DNA from: Segetibacter aerophilus
Lineage (GTDB): Bacteria > Bacteroidota > Bacteroidia > Chitinophagales > Chitinophagaceae
Assembly (NCBI RefSeq): GCF_007991655.1
Contig: NZ_BJYT01000004.1
Coordinates: 186,001 to 250,000 of the forward strand
Direction: 5' to 3'
DNA length: 64,000 nt
Every line of letters begins with the position of its first letter. Position 1 is the first letter of the stretch. The translations under genes and the position numbers were made by a program. This document shows positions 9,207 through 17,259 of the stretch, in pieces. The notes below the pieces were generated by a model. The model was given only the letters and a program-made list of their open reading frames with translations, was not told the origin of the DNA and searched no databases.

Positions 9207-9261
9207 CTCACACTCTCTAATTTTACTCACACTCTCAAATTTTACCTTCACTGTAATTTTA
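9207..9261 (+). repeat. Three tandem 17-19 bp iterons
   Basis: CTCACACTCTCTAATTTTA (9207-9225) is followed directly by CTCACACTCTCAAATTTTA (9226-9244), one mismatch in 19, and by a shorter CCTTCACTGTAATTTTA (9245-9261). The head-to-tail arrangement with no spacer is like replication iterons or accessory-factor sites. No initiator gene is present in the element. Confidence 0.7.
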
Positions 9262-9478
9262 CGCCTCCAATTTCAGGTGCGAGTAATATTTTGCACTTTA
9301 AGTTTCTCCGAACTTGTTAAAGGAGGCAGGTAAAATATTTATGACTGGGGCGGGTGAAAAAGAAAAAGTAGAGCAGTACCTCTCATTCCCATGTGAAAAA
9401 TATCAAGGTTGTTTTACACTTGAGGAAAGCTTTGTGGCTCGGTAAGTGTAAAAACATATGAAAATCCTTTTAAATTTA

Positions 9479-9498
9479 CTACCTTTTTTGCTCCCTAT
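9479..9498 (+). repeat. Candidate recombinase arm-type site, right
   Basis: CTACCTTTTTTGCTCCCTAT, 19/20 identical to 7546-7565 and in direct orientation, 53 bp inside the right att core. See the left copy for the reasoning. Confidence 0.55.
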
Positions 9499-9548
9499 AA
9501 AAAAAATAAGAGGATAAGATATTGATTTACAATACACTTATCCTCTTA
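9499..9548 (-). terminator. Terminator of ssrA supplied by the integrative element
   Basis: Read on the minus strand just after the tmRNA 3' end, a 12-bp perfect stem (arms 9537-9548 and 9507-9518, 18-base loop) is followed by a run of eight U (complement of 9499-9506). This is a standard intrinsic terminator. It lies wholly inside the inserted element, so the insertion replaced the original downstream sequence and restored both the RNA 3' end and termination. Confidence 0.85.
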
Positions 9549-9551
9549 ACC

Positions 9552-9572
9552 GTGGAGCTGAGCGGAGTCGAA
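9552..9572. repeat. Inner att copy within ssrA
   Basis: 21-bp direct repeat partner of 7401-7421. It covers the T-arm 3' half and the acceptor 3' strand of the tmRNA, the usual crossover site for tRNA/tmRNA-targeting recombinases. Confidence 0.9.
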
Positions 9573-9927
9573 CCGCTGTCCAAACATATTTGCCATAAGC
9601 CTTCTACATGCTTATTCCGGAATTATTTGTCGGGAAGCAGCCGGAGCCGGACGAACCAATCACTTCCTTAGCTGTATGGTCTTACACTACAGTCACAGCC
9701 TTCCGTAGTGGCAACCCGTTTTGTTTGTTTGATTCGGCGGGGAAGCGTGGTAACAGGTCAACCTGCATTCCCGGCCATAATGGGTGCTAATTCTCTGAAT
9801 TAAGCAGCCATGGCGTAAGTATTTTCGCCTTTTGTTTGTTGAGCTTTCAGATTAAAGTGCTAATAACACAACGCACTGCATGCTTATACCCACAACAACC
9901 TATGCTGTCAAAACCAGGTACAGCCCC
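9553..9927 (-). ncRNA. ssrA: Transfer-messenger RNA (tmRNA)
   Basis: Read leftwards, the RNA begins GGGGCTGTACCTGGTTTTGAC and ends with a T-arm (GGTTCGACTCC) and CAGCTCCA. The seven-base acceptor stem GGGGCTG/CAGCTCC pairs with one G-U. CCA is not encoded. The tag frame lies at 9829-9800: GGC GAA AAT ACT TAC GCC ATG GCT GCT TAA, giving tag GENTYAMAA after the charged alanine. The RNA, with SmpB, rescues stalled ribosomes and marks the unfinished protein for proteolysis. The 3' end overlaps the att core of the mobile element but is intact. About 375 nt is a normal size. Confidence 0.95.
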
Positions 9928-10005
9928 ATTGTTGTTGCGCAAATTTACTAAACATTGCTATTCCAATCGTTATCTTAACGTTTTTATTATGTTCTTACTA
10001 TAGCT

Positions 10006-11802
10006 ATGAACCAACAGAAGACACCAGGAGAAATATACAAACAACAGGTAAGTTATTATTCGGATCTCTTAAGAAAACTAAAAAGTAAACGAAGCAATAT
10101 TGGTTGGTTAAGATTAGTAATAGTTCTAGCGATACTACTTCTCATTTATTCTCTTTTCTTCAAATCCTCCCTGATAACATGGATACTAGTCGCTGCAGGA
10201 ATTGCTCTTTTCCTTTATGTAATTTCTATTGACGCAGATAACAATGAAAAGATAGCCGACGCTCAGCGATTGTTATTTATTAACCGGGAAGAACTGGAGA
10301 TACTATCAGGAAATTATCAAAACAGGGAAGACGGCATTTCTTTTTTACCTCATGAACATCCCTATGCCGGTGACATAGATTTGTTCGGAACAGCATCTCT
10401 TTACCAATATATAAGTCGTTGCACATCGCAGCAATCGAAACAATTATTAGCGACCGCCCTGCTCCAGGCATCTGAAGAAAACGTCATAATAGATCGACAA
10501 GCGGCAGCAAAAAGCCTGGCTCCACAATGGGCGTGGCGGCAGAATCTGCAATCAACGGGTATGGCAAATCCTTTGACTTTTGCAACCGAACAAAAGATAA
10601 AGGTATGGCTGTCTATGCCTAAGCCATTAAAGCAGGCTTTGTGGAAAATATTGCCTGTTGTATTCACTGCTATCACGTTAGCCACTGTAGCAGCTTACCT
10701 TTTTGGTTGGATCAATTCTTCTGTTTTCTGGCTGCTTGTTTTTGCTTACTTTCTTTTTGCTAAATACACAAGTGCAAAAGTAATTCAGACATATACGGCA
10801 CTTACAAAAATCGAAGGTGAACTAGACACGCTCTACAAGCAATTGTTGTTGGTAGAAAAGTTGCCTTGTAGTTCGCCATTATTAGACTCTTATAAAGAGA
10901 TTTTAGTGTCTAAAAAGGGCGGCACTGAAGGCATTAGAGATTTAAAGGAAATACTAAAACGCTTTGATTTTCGGTTAAACCTCCTTGTGTTCTTTGTTTT
11001 AAACACGTTCTTTCTCTGGGACGTTCGGCAAACGCTAAGCCTGAATAAATGGAAAGACAAGTATGCACTGGTAGTGCCGGAATGGTTTAAAATATTACAA
11101 AACATCGAACTGGTAAATACCCTTGCAACACTTACTTTCAATCATCCTACATGGAATTTTCCAACCAATTCCAGTGAACATTTTACTTTGATAGGGGAGA
11201 ACATCGGGCATCCGTTAATAGATGAAAAAAAGCGTGTTGATAATTCCTTCTCTACCAGCGGAACGGGGAAAGTAGCCATCATAACAGGTTCTAATATGGC
11301 GGGCAAAAGTACTTTTTTGCGCAGTATTGCCGTCAATCTTGTACTTGCACAATTAGGAGCGCCGGTGTGTGCAAGCACATTTGAGTTTAGCCCTGTTAAG
11401 CTTTATAGCAGTATGCGAATTGCCGATAATCTTGCAGAAAATACTTCTACTTTTTACGCCGAATTAAAGAAATTGAAAAGTATCATTGACCAGGTAAAAC
11501 AACATGAAAAGGTCTTCATTTTACTCGATGAAATTCTGCGAGGCACCAATTCTCTTGATCGTCATACAGGCTCAGAGGCATTGATCCGACAATTAATAAG
11601 GGAGCAGGCTGTAGCAATAATTGCAACGCATGATGTAGAACTTGCCAATCTTTATAAAACGCAGCAAGGTGCTGCCAGCAACTATCATTTCGACGTTCAG
11701 GTTGAAGGAGAGGAATTGTACTTCGATTACAAGTTAAAGAGCGGCATTTGCCAAAGTATGAACGCATCTTTGTTGATGAAGAAGATCGGCATTGAAATGT
11801 AA
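10006..11802 (+). CDS. Membrane-anchored MutS-like ATPase
   Basis: 598 residues. Two hydrophobic hairpins (about 33-75 and 213-250) predict four membrane segments. A helical region follows, then a MutS-type ABC ATPase domain with Walker A GSNMAGKST (428-436), the signature region ENTSTFYAELKKLK, Walker B VFILLDE (503-509) and the closing His in ATHDVELA. The mismatch-recognition and connector domains of true MutS are absent. This architecture occurs widely in Bacteroidota and is usually annotated as a MutS family DNA mismatch repair protein, but a role in mismatch repair is not established for it. It is transcribed away from ssrA, 78 bp from the tmRNA 5' end. The function is unknown beyond ATP use at a membrane. 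Confidence 0.85.
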   Translation: MNQQKTPGEIYKQQVSYYSDLLRKLKSKRSNIGWLRLVIVLAILLLIYSLFFKSSLITWILVAAGIALFLYVISIDADNNEKIADAQRLLFINREELEILSGNYQNREDGISFLPHEHPYAGDIDLFGTASLYQYISRCTSQQSKQLLATALLQASEENVIIDRQAAAKSLAPQWAWRQNLQSTGMANPLTFATEQKIKVWLSMPKPLKQALWKILPVVFTAITLATVAAYLFGWINSSVFWLLVFAYFLFAKYTSAKVIQTYTALTKIEGELDTLYKQLLLVEKLPCSSPLLDSYKEILVSKKGGTEGIRDLKEILKRFDFRLNLLVFFVLNTFFLWDVRQTLSLNKWKDKYALVVPEWFKILQNIELVNTLATLTFNHPTWNFPTNSSEHFTLIGENIGHPLIDEKKRVDNSFSTSGTGKVAIITGSNMAGKSTFLRSIAVNLVLAQLGAPVCASTFEFSPVKLYSSMRIADNLAENTSTFYAELKKLKSIIDQVKQHEKVFILLDEILRGTNSLDRHTGSEALIRQLIREQAVAIIATHDVELANLYKTQQGAASNYHFDVQVEGEELYFDYKLKSGICQSMNASLLMKKIGIEM

Positions 11803-11899
11803 AAGCTTTTTGGAGTTTATTAGATTAGGAAGAAGGTAGAAAACAGCACAGTTCCTTAAGCCCTTCCAATTACTTTCGATCTTTTTAGAACAGATTCTC

Positions 11900-13246
11900 T
11901 TATTTGAACAATCTCCAAAAGTCCAGACCTAAAGCATAAGCCATCAGTCCCAGAAGTAATACCATACCTACCATCTGGGCATACTCCATAAACTTATCAC
12001 TTGGCTTGCGACCACTCACCATTTCCACCAAAGTAAATAAAGCATGGCCGCCATCAAGCGCCGGGATAGGCAGTATATTCATAAAGGCGAGAATAATCGA
12101 AAATATGGCTGTAAGAGTCCAAAACTTTTGCCAGTCCCATAAGCTTGGGAAAGTATTGCCGATACTGATTACACTACCCAAAGAGTCGCTTGCATTTACC
12201 TTACCCGTAAACAACTGCTTCAATCCGGTAACATAACGGTCTAAAGTTTCAAAGCATTTATTAAAGCCAACAGGAAATGATTGAGCTAGCGTATAAGTCT
12301 TTACAGTTGTTCCAAACAAAGTACCGGGCGTTCTAAAGTATATTCCTAAAGCACTCTTCTCATTAACCTTCACTTTTACGTCAACCGTATCTGTTCCCCG
12401 CAGCAATTTCATTGGGACATCAACGTTTTTCAACTTGCTTTTTTCCGCATCAAATTCATGAAAGAATTGAACAGGTTTATTATTGAAAGCAATGAGTTTA
12501 TCCCCTCTTTCAACTTTACCTTGGGTGAAGGTTGCACTCTGTGCAACGGAGTCGAATATTACCGGGAAGCGAACGTCAATGAATCCTTGCAGTTTGTTTT
12601 TATTTAGTTGCTTAACTAACCCATTAGGAATTGGAATTGTTACCGACTGACCGTTCCTGTCAACCTGTAATTGTTTGGCTTCAGACAATATAATTTCAGC
12701 TTCTACAGTTTCAATGTTATCGACCGGTTTTCCGCCAATTGAGACAATTTTATCGCCGTCTTGCAGACCTATTTTTGTTGCAAGCGTGTCGGCATGTATA
12801 CCGTAAGTAAGATTCTTTGCAGGTAAATATTCCTCACCCCACACATACATAATCATTATAAAAAGAGCGATAGCAAGCACAATGTTTACAACCACTCCGC
12901 CGATCATAATTATTAATCGTTGCCATGCTTTTTTGCTTCTAAACTCCCACGGCTCGGCTGGCTTTTTAAGTTGCTCTTTGTCCATGCTCTCATCTACCAT
13001 TCCGGATATTTTTACATATCCTCCAAATGGTACCCACCCAAGACCATATTCGGTTTCACCTATTTTTTTCTTCCATAAACTTATTCCCGGATTGAAGAAA
13101 AGGTAGAATTTTTCTACCCTGCATTTAAACCATTTGGCGGGAAAGAAGTGGCCCATCTCATGTAGTACCACCAATATAGAAAACGATAAAATAAATTGTC
13201 CTGTTTTAACTGCTACGCTACTCCAGTCTATAGCTAATAATGTCAT
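11900..13246 (-). CDS. rseP: RseP-type site-2 zinc metalloprotease
   Basis: 448 residues. The zinc-binding motif H29EMGH lies in the first transmembrane helix (FSILVVLHEMGHFFPAKWF) and the second S2P motif NILPIPALDGGHALF near the C-terminus supplies the Asp ligand. A PDZ domain is visible (IGLQDGDKIVSIGGKPV), with a second degenerate one after it. RseP cleaves membrane-embedded anti-sigma factors and leftover signal peptides inside the inner membrane. The gene lies downstream of dxr on the same strand, a pairing conserved in many bacteria, though here separated by 262 bp containing a dispersed repeat. Length is normal for the family. Confidence 0.93.
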   Translation of the reverse strand: MTLLAIDWSSVAVKTGQFILSFSILVVLHEMGHFFPAKWFKCRVEKFYLFFNPGISLWKKKIGETEYGLGWVPFGGYVKISGMVDESMDKEQLKKPAEPWEFRSKKAWQRLIIMIGGVVVNIVLAIALFIMIMYVWGEEYLPAKNLTYGIHADTLATKIGLQDGDKIVSIGGKPVDNIETVEAEIILSEAKQLQVDRNGQSVTIPIPNGLVKQLNKNKLQGFIDVRFPVIFDSVAQSATFTQGKVERGDKLIAFNNKPVQFFHEFDAEKSKLKNVDVPMKLLRGTDTVDVKVKVNEKSALGIYFRTPGTLFGTTVKTYTLAQSFPVGFNKCFETLDRYVTGLKQLFTGKVNASDSLGSVISIGNTFPSLWDWQKFWTLTAIFSIILAFMNILPIPALDGGHALFTLVEMVSGRKPSDKFMEYAQMVGMVLLLGLMAYALGLDFWRLFK

Positions 13247-13347
13247 GTTTACCCTAATCCCCTCGGGACTTTAACCTTAAATCCGTATTCTAAGCGGAGT
13301 TAAGAATGATGAAATTTTTTTAACCGGTTTTGATGTACCTGTTGTAA

Positions 13348-13404
13348 GTTTTTGGAAATCAACAGTAGTTCTGTGGCTAGCATTGTTGTGTCACTCACTT
13401 GTAC
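13348..13404 (+). repeat. Dispersed intergenic repeat, copy 1 (T/A variant)
   Basis: Core GTTGTGTCACTCACTTGTAC at 13385-13404; the other end carries GTTTTTGG at 13348-13355. It lies between dxr and rseP. See the finding on the dispersed repeat family. Confidence 0.75.
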
Positions 13405-13508
13405 CGTCTGCTCATTGTTCGGCAAATAAAAACATAAACCGCGAAAGTATTACAAGTATTTACGTTAAAGGTTCGGCACGTGTAAGCCACTTTTTGCATG
13501 CTGCTAAC

Positions 13509-14666
13509 TTACATTTGAATCAAAGACGCTGCAAAGCTTCGTGCCTCTCCATCGCTATCAAAATACTCATCTAAGGTTGGAGTTTCAATAAAAGGAATTT
13601 TGTTCATCGTTTGCTCTACCACCTCGGTCATATCCAAAAACCCGATGCGGTTGCGGAGAAAAGCATATACTGCTATCTCGTTCGCGGCATTCAAGATACT
13701 CGGCATGTTTCCACCTTTATTCAATGCTTCTATTGCCAGACCTAAATTTCTAAACGTTTTAATATCCGGTTCTTCAAAGTTTAAAGTCGAGAATGTACGG
13801 AAGTTTAAACGAGGGGAGTTATTTGCAATCCGGTTTGGAAACCCTAAGGCATACTGTATAGGCAACTTCATGTCAGGCAAACCCATTTGTGCTTTGATAC
13901 TTCCATCTTCAAACTGCACCATGCTATGAATAATGCTTTGAGGGTGTATAACAACCTGGATCTGATCAGGCGCTAAATTAAAGAGCCATTTAGCCTCTAT
14001 CATTTCAAGGCCTTTATTCATGAGCGTCGCACTGTCAATAGTAATCTTTGCACCCATTGTCCAGTTGGGGTGTTGTAGCGCGTGATCCCTTTTTACATTT
14101 ACCAGGAAGTTAGGTTTTTTACCTCTAAACGGACCACCACTTGCAGTCAGGATCACTTTTTCTATCCGGTTTCTTGTTTCACCCACAAGGCATTGAAAAA
14201 TGGCAGAATGTTCGCTGTCCACTGGAATTACAGGTACTCGTTTTTCCATTGCCTTTTTCATTACAATGTCTCCTGCAACAACCAATGTCTCTTTATTGGC
14301 GAGTGCTACAGCTTTACCTGTTTCCAATGCTTCAAGGGTTGGTTTTAAACCTGCATAACCCACAATCGCCGCCAGCATAAGGTCGTAGCAATCCATTGCA
14401 GCTACTTCTTCCAAAGCTTTTTCGCCGGCGAAAACTTTTACATCTGTTCCAGCTAAGGCCTCTTTTACTTTAAAATATTTTTTTTCGTCGCCTATTACTA
14501 CAACGTTAGGGTTGAATTTTATTGCCTGCTGCACCAATAGTTCATCGTTGGTTTGGGCAGTAAGAACTTCAGCAGAAAATTTCTCAGGATTAGCCGCAAT
14601 AACCTCGAGTGCTTGTGTACCGATTGAGCCTGTCGAGCCAAATATTGCTATTCTTTTTTGAGACAT
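13509..14666 (-). CDS. dxr: 1-deoxy-D-xylulose 5-phosphate reductoisomerase
   Basis: 385 residues, the usual length. The N-terminal NADPH-binding loop is GSTGSIG (10-16). The catalytic and metal-binding region includes VDSEHSAIFQCL and the flexible-loop phrase ASGGPFRG. MGAKITIDSATLMNKGLEMIEA and the downstream HPQSIIHSMVQFEDGS are diagnostic. It converts DXP to 2-C-methyl-D-erythritol 4-phosphate, the committed step of the MEP isoprenoid pathway, in the cytoplasm. rseP follows on the same strand. The start ATG gives MSQKRIAIFGSTGS, as expected for the family. Assignment is firm. Confidence 0.97.
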   Translation of the reverse strand: MSQKRIAIFGSTGSIGTQALEVIAANPEKFSAEVLTAQTNDELLVQQAIKFNPNVVVIGDEKKYFKVKEALAGTDVKVFAGEKALEEVAAMDCYDLMLAAIVGYAGLKPTLEALETGKAVALANKETLVVAGDIVMKKAMEKRVPVIPVDSEHSAIFQCLVGETRNRIEKVILTASGGPFRGKKPNFLVNVKRDHALQHPNWTMGAKITIDSATLMNKGLEMIEAKWLFNLAPDQIQVVIHPQSIIHSMVQFEDGSIKAQMGLPDMKLPIQYALGFPNRIANNSPRLNFRTFSTLNFEEPDIKTFRNLGLAIEALNKGGNMPSILNAANEIAVYAFLRNRIGFLDMTEVVEQTMNKIPFIETPTLDEYFDSDGEARSFAASLIQM

Positions 14667-14847
14667 AAATTTTAAAATCAGGGGCGGTAAAGATATAGGA
14701 ATATTAGATTTTAAAAATTGATGAGAACGGTAAGTCGTTAAAGCACCCCGTCGCTCTTATAACTTCAATCGGAATTGAAGAAGTCTTAACATTTTGGATA
14801 GGAGGGAATAGCCTAGCAGCAGACGCAATTTTATAAAGGGAGGCAGC

Positions 14848-16341
14848 TTAAGCAACAAATGGCGATAATTCCTCAGCAATCTTTCGATCGTTGCTTAACC
14901 TCGGTACTTTATTTTGTCCGCCAAGTTTACCAATGCTTTTCATGTAGTCGATAAACCCATTCTTTTTCACCAAAGAAATTTTGAGCTCGTCTAAGATATT
15001 TCCGGCGATCAGATCATCATAATACACATTCTTACTTCTAAGGTTTTCATCCACTTTTTTCGAAAAGGACGAAAGATCAGTGGGCAGGTTTTCAAACTCG
15101 ATAAACCATTCGTGGTAACTCTTTCCTTTCGTTTGGCTTATGAAAGGTGCTACTGTAAATTCAACAATTTTAATATTTTCTTCGGTTGCAGCCTTCAACA
15201 ATGCATACTCAACTTCTTCAGCAATTACGTGTTCTCCAAAAGCAGAAATAAAATGCTTGATCCTACCGGTTACGATTATTTTATACGGGTTCGTACTTAT
15301 AAATTTAATTGTGTCGCCAATGTTATAACCCCACAACCCTGCATTATTGCTTATTATTAACGCGTAATTTTCACCCACCTTCACATCCTTTAATGAAAGA
15401 CGATTCGGAGTTGCGTTGAAAATTTCTGCAGCAGGAATAAACTCAAAGAAAATACCTGAATTAGTATTTAACAGCAAACCGGGTTCCTTATAGTTATCCT
15501 GGAAAGCGAAAAAGCCTTCAGAAGCGGGAAAGAGTTCAATTGTATCAATCGGTTTCCCAATACTGTCTAACAGTTTTGCCTTGTAAGGTTCATAGTTTAC
15601 TCCTCCCTGAACCATCACAGAAAAGTTTGGAAAAATGTCTTTGACTTTCTTTCCCGTTTTTTCGGTTAGTCGGTCAAAATACATTTGCATCCAAGGTGGA
15701 ATACCGCTTATCAAGGTCATGTTTTGATTAATTGTTTCTTCAACAATCCGGTCTAGTTTCGTTTCCCATTCTTCAATACAATTTGTCTCATAACTTGGCA
15801 TTTGGTTAGAGCGTAAGTATGCAGGCACATGATGATTTACTATTCCGCTCAACCTGCCTGTAGGAATACCTCCACTTAGATCTAAAACAGGAGAGCCGCT
15901 GAGAAAAATGAGTTTGCCATTTATGAAAGAATAGTTACCACTCAAGACCATATAGCAGAGTAAGGCATTCCGTGCAGTATTTATATGATTGGAGATAGAG
16001 TCTTTTGAAATAGGAATGTATTTGACTCCACTGGTCGTTCCGCTGGTCTTTGCAAAATAAATCGGCTTGCCTTTCCATAAAATGTCTGCTTCGCCTTTTT
16101 TTACTCGTTCGATAAAAGGTTTTAATTGTTCGTAATCTCTTACTGGAACAGCTTCTTTAAAGTCTTCGTAAGAAGCGACGTTGTCAAAATTGTGCTCTTT
16201 CCCAAAAGCAGTACTACTAGCTTTGGCGATTAACATTTCGAGAATTTTCTTCTGGTCATTGACAGCAGTAAGAGTTTCCTTTTTTATTTGATTGTAGATA
16301 AAAGAGGCAAATGGTTTAGCCAGAAAAGATTTTATACTCAT
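14848..16341 (-). CDS. GH3 (auxin-responsive promoter) family acyl-adenylating enzyme
   Basis: I start at MSIKSFLAKPF (16341); ten extra residues are possible upstream but look like leader. The 497-residue protein has the adenylate-forming P-loop YFAKTSGTTSGVKYIPISKDS-like segment near residues 100-120, ELFPASEGFFAFQ in the middle and VTGRIKHFISAFGEHV, the hallmarks of the GH3 family. Plant members conjugate amino acids to hormones. Bacterial members are poorly known, although some act in acyl amide synthesis. No membrane segment or partner gene is visible, and the substrate is unknown. The family call is strong. Confidence 0.85.
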   Translation of the reverse strand: MSIKSFLAKPFASFIYNQIKKETLTAVNDQKKILEMLIAKASSTAFGKEHNFDNVASYEDFKEAVPVRDYEQLKPFIERVKKGEADILWKGKPIYFAKTSGTTSGVKYIPISKDSISNHINTARNALLCYMVLSGNYSFINGKLIFLSGSPVLDLSGGIPTGRLSGIVNHHVPAYLRSNQMPSYETNCIEEWETKLDRIVEETINQNMTLISGIPPWMQMYFDRLTEKTGKKVKDIFPNFSVMVQGGVNYEPYKAKLLDSIGKPIDTIELFPASEGFFAFQDNYKEPGLLLNTNSGIFFEFIPAAEIFNATPNRLSLKDVKVGENYALIISNNAGLWGYNIGDTIKFISTNPYKIIVTGRIKHFISAFGEHVIAEEVEYALLKAATEENIKIVEFTVAPFISQTKGKSYHEWFIEFENLPTDLSSFSKKVDENLRSKNVYYDDLIAGNILDELKISLVKKNGFIDYMKSIGKLGGQNKVPRLSNDRKIAEELSPFVA

Positions 16342-16499
16342 GCATTTCCCAAAAAATAAAAGGGATGACAAAAGTATAGAAACCTCTACTAAAGCATTTA
16401 TTTTTACTCTGATTCACCCTGTCCGTGAAATTTGCTGATTATTAAGAGACTTTTTAGACTTTTTTTAATTATTTCCGTTCTTTTCTAACTGCTTCTCCC

Positions 16500-16507
16500 T
16501 ACCTTCG
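16500..16507 (+). promoter_or_regulatory. Promoter -7 element of rplU
   Basis: TACCTTCG at 16500-16507 matches the Bacteroidota -7 consensus and continues as CGATCC, like the infA and DUF177-rpmF promoters in this window. It is 22 bp before the rplU ATG. Confidence 0.6.
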
Positions 16508-16529
16508 CGATCCTAATTTTGGAAAAGTT

Positions 16530-16835
16530 ATGTTTGCAGTAGTAAAAATCGCAGGACAACAATTTAGAGTACAGGCTGGTCAAAGTTTGTATGTACCTCA
16601 CCTGCAAGGTAAAACCGGAGATACTGTTGAGTTCAGTGATGTACTGTTAACAGGTAGCGAAGGCGATCTATCTTCAGGCGCAGGAGTGACAGCAAAAGTT
16701 ACCGCGGAAATCGTAAGTGATCTTATTAAAGGCGATAAAGTAATCGCTTTTAAGATGAAAAGAAGAAAAGGTTTCCGTAAAAAGCTTGGGCACAGAACTC
16801 AGTATACTCAAATTAAAATTCAAAGCATCGCGTAA
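16530..16835 (+). CDS. rplU: 50S ribosomal protein L21
   Basis: 101 residues beginning MFAVVKIAGQQFRVQAGQ and ending with the basic segment KMKRRKGFRKKLGHRTQYTQ, the classical L21 signature that binds 23S rRNA. It is first in the rplU-rpmA pair, followed by L27 after 77 bp and then a Lys/Ala-rich gene. A TACCTTCG promoter lies directly upstream. Standard length and sequence. Confidence 0.97.
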   Translation: MFAVVKIAGQQFRVQAGQSLYVPHLQGKTGDTVEFSDVLLTGSEGDLSSGAGVTAKVTAEIVSDLIKGDKVIAFKMKRRKGFRKKLGHRTQYTQIKIQSIA

Positions 16836-16912
16836 TTGTCAGATTTATCGATGACGGATGAACTCCTACATCATGAAATCAGAACATTACAAAATCTCTA
16901 AATCAAAATATT

Positions 16913-17194
16913 ATGGCTCATAAGAAAGGTGAAGGTTCCGTAAAAAACGGTCGTGACTCGCAGGCTAAACGCCTCGGTGTAAAAATATTTGGCGGTCAAC
17001 CGGCTATTGCTGGTAATATTCTCATCCGTCAACGTGGTACTCAATATCATCCTGGGAAAAATGTTGGTCTTGGTAAAGACTTTACATTGTTTGCTTTAAC
17101 AGACGGATTGGTAGAATTTAAGAAAGGAAGAAATGAAAGAACTACCGTATCTGTAGTTACAGAAGTTCCTTCAGAAGTACCTGTGGCTGAATAA
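16913..17194 (+). CDS. rpmA: 50S ribosomal protein L27
   Basis: 93 residues. The start [20 protein letters not shown] is characteristic. The N-terminal extension reaches the peptidyl-transferase centre in other bacteria; there is no cleavable Firmicutes-type leader here. A short acidic C-terminal tail ([10 protein letters not shown]) is extra to the core. It is co-oriented with rplU and very probably cotranscribed. Confidence 0.97.
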   Translation: MAHKKGEGSVKNGRDSQAKRLGVKIFGGQPAIAGNILIRQRGTQYHPGKNVGLGKDFTLFALTDGLVEFKKGRNERTTVSVVTEVPSEVPVAE

Positions 17195-17259
17195 ATTTTG
17201 AGGGTTGGTATAAGTTTTTTAATTTTAATGGATATTTACTAACCATTAAATTTTAAAAC

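Larger units (their letters stand above)
8967..9498. other. Non-coding 3' region of the integrative element
   Basis: About 530 bp of AT-rich DNA follow the recombinase without a credible gene. A 64-codon open frame at 9139-9333 lacks any recognisable motif or ribosome binding site. The region holds three tandem iterons (9207-9261) and the right arm-type site (9479-9498). AGGAGG at 9320-9325 resembles a Shine-Dalgarno sequence but leads to no convincing reading frame. Confidence 0.6.
7401..9572 (+). mobile_element. Minimal integrative element in the 3' end of ssrA
   Basis: A 21-bp perfect direct repeat (7401-7421 and 9552-9572, starting GTGGAGCTGAGC) bounds this segment. The right copy is the T-arm and acceptor 3' strand of the tmRNA gene and the left copy is a fragment with no RNA gene attached. 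This is the expected footprint of a tyrosine recombinase that integrates at a tmRNA 3' end. The net insertion is about 2,151 bp and contains one gene, the recombinase at 7608-8966, plus about 540 bp of AT-rich non-coding DNA with iterons. Nothing resembling replication, transfer or cargo genes is present, so it is either a remnant of a larger island or a minimal self-moving unit. Composition is more AT-rich than the flanks. Confidence 0.85.

Noticed and set aside
9139-9333. 64-codon open frame in the integrative element
   Set aside because: No start signal, no recognisable motif, and it overlaps the iterons. Likely chance in AT-rich DNA.
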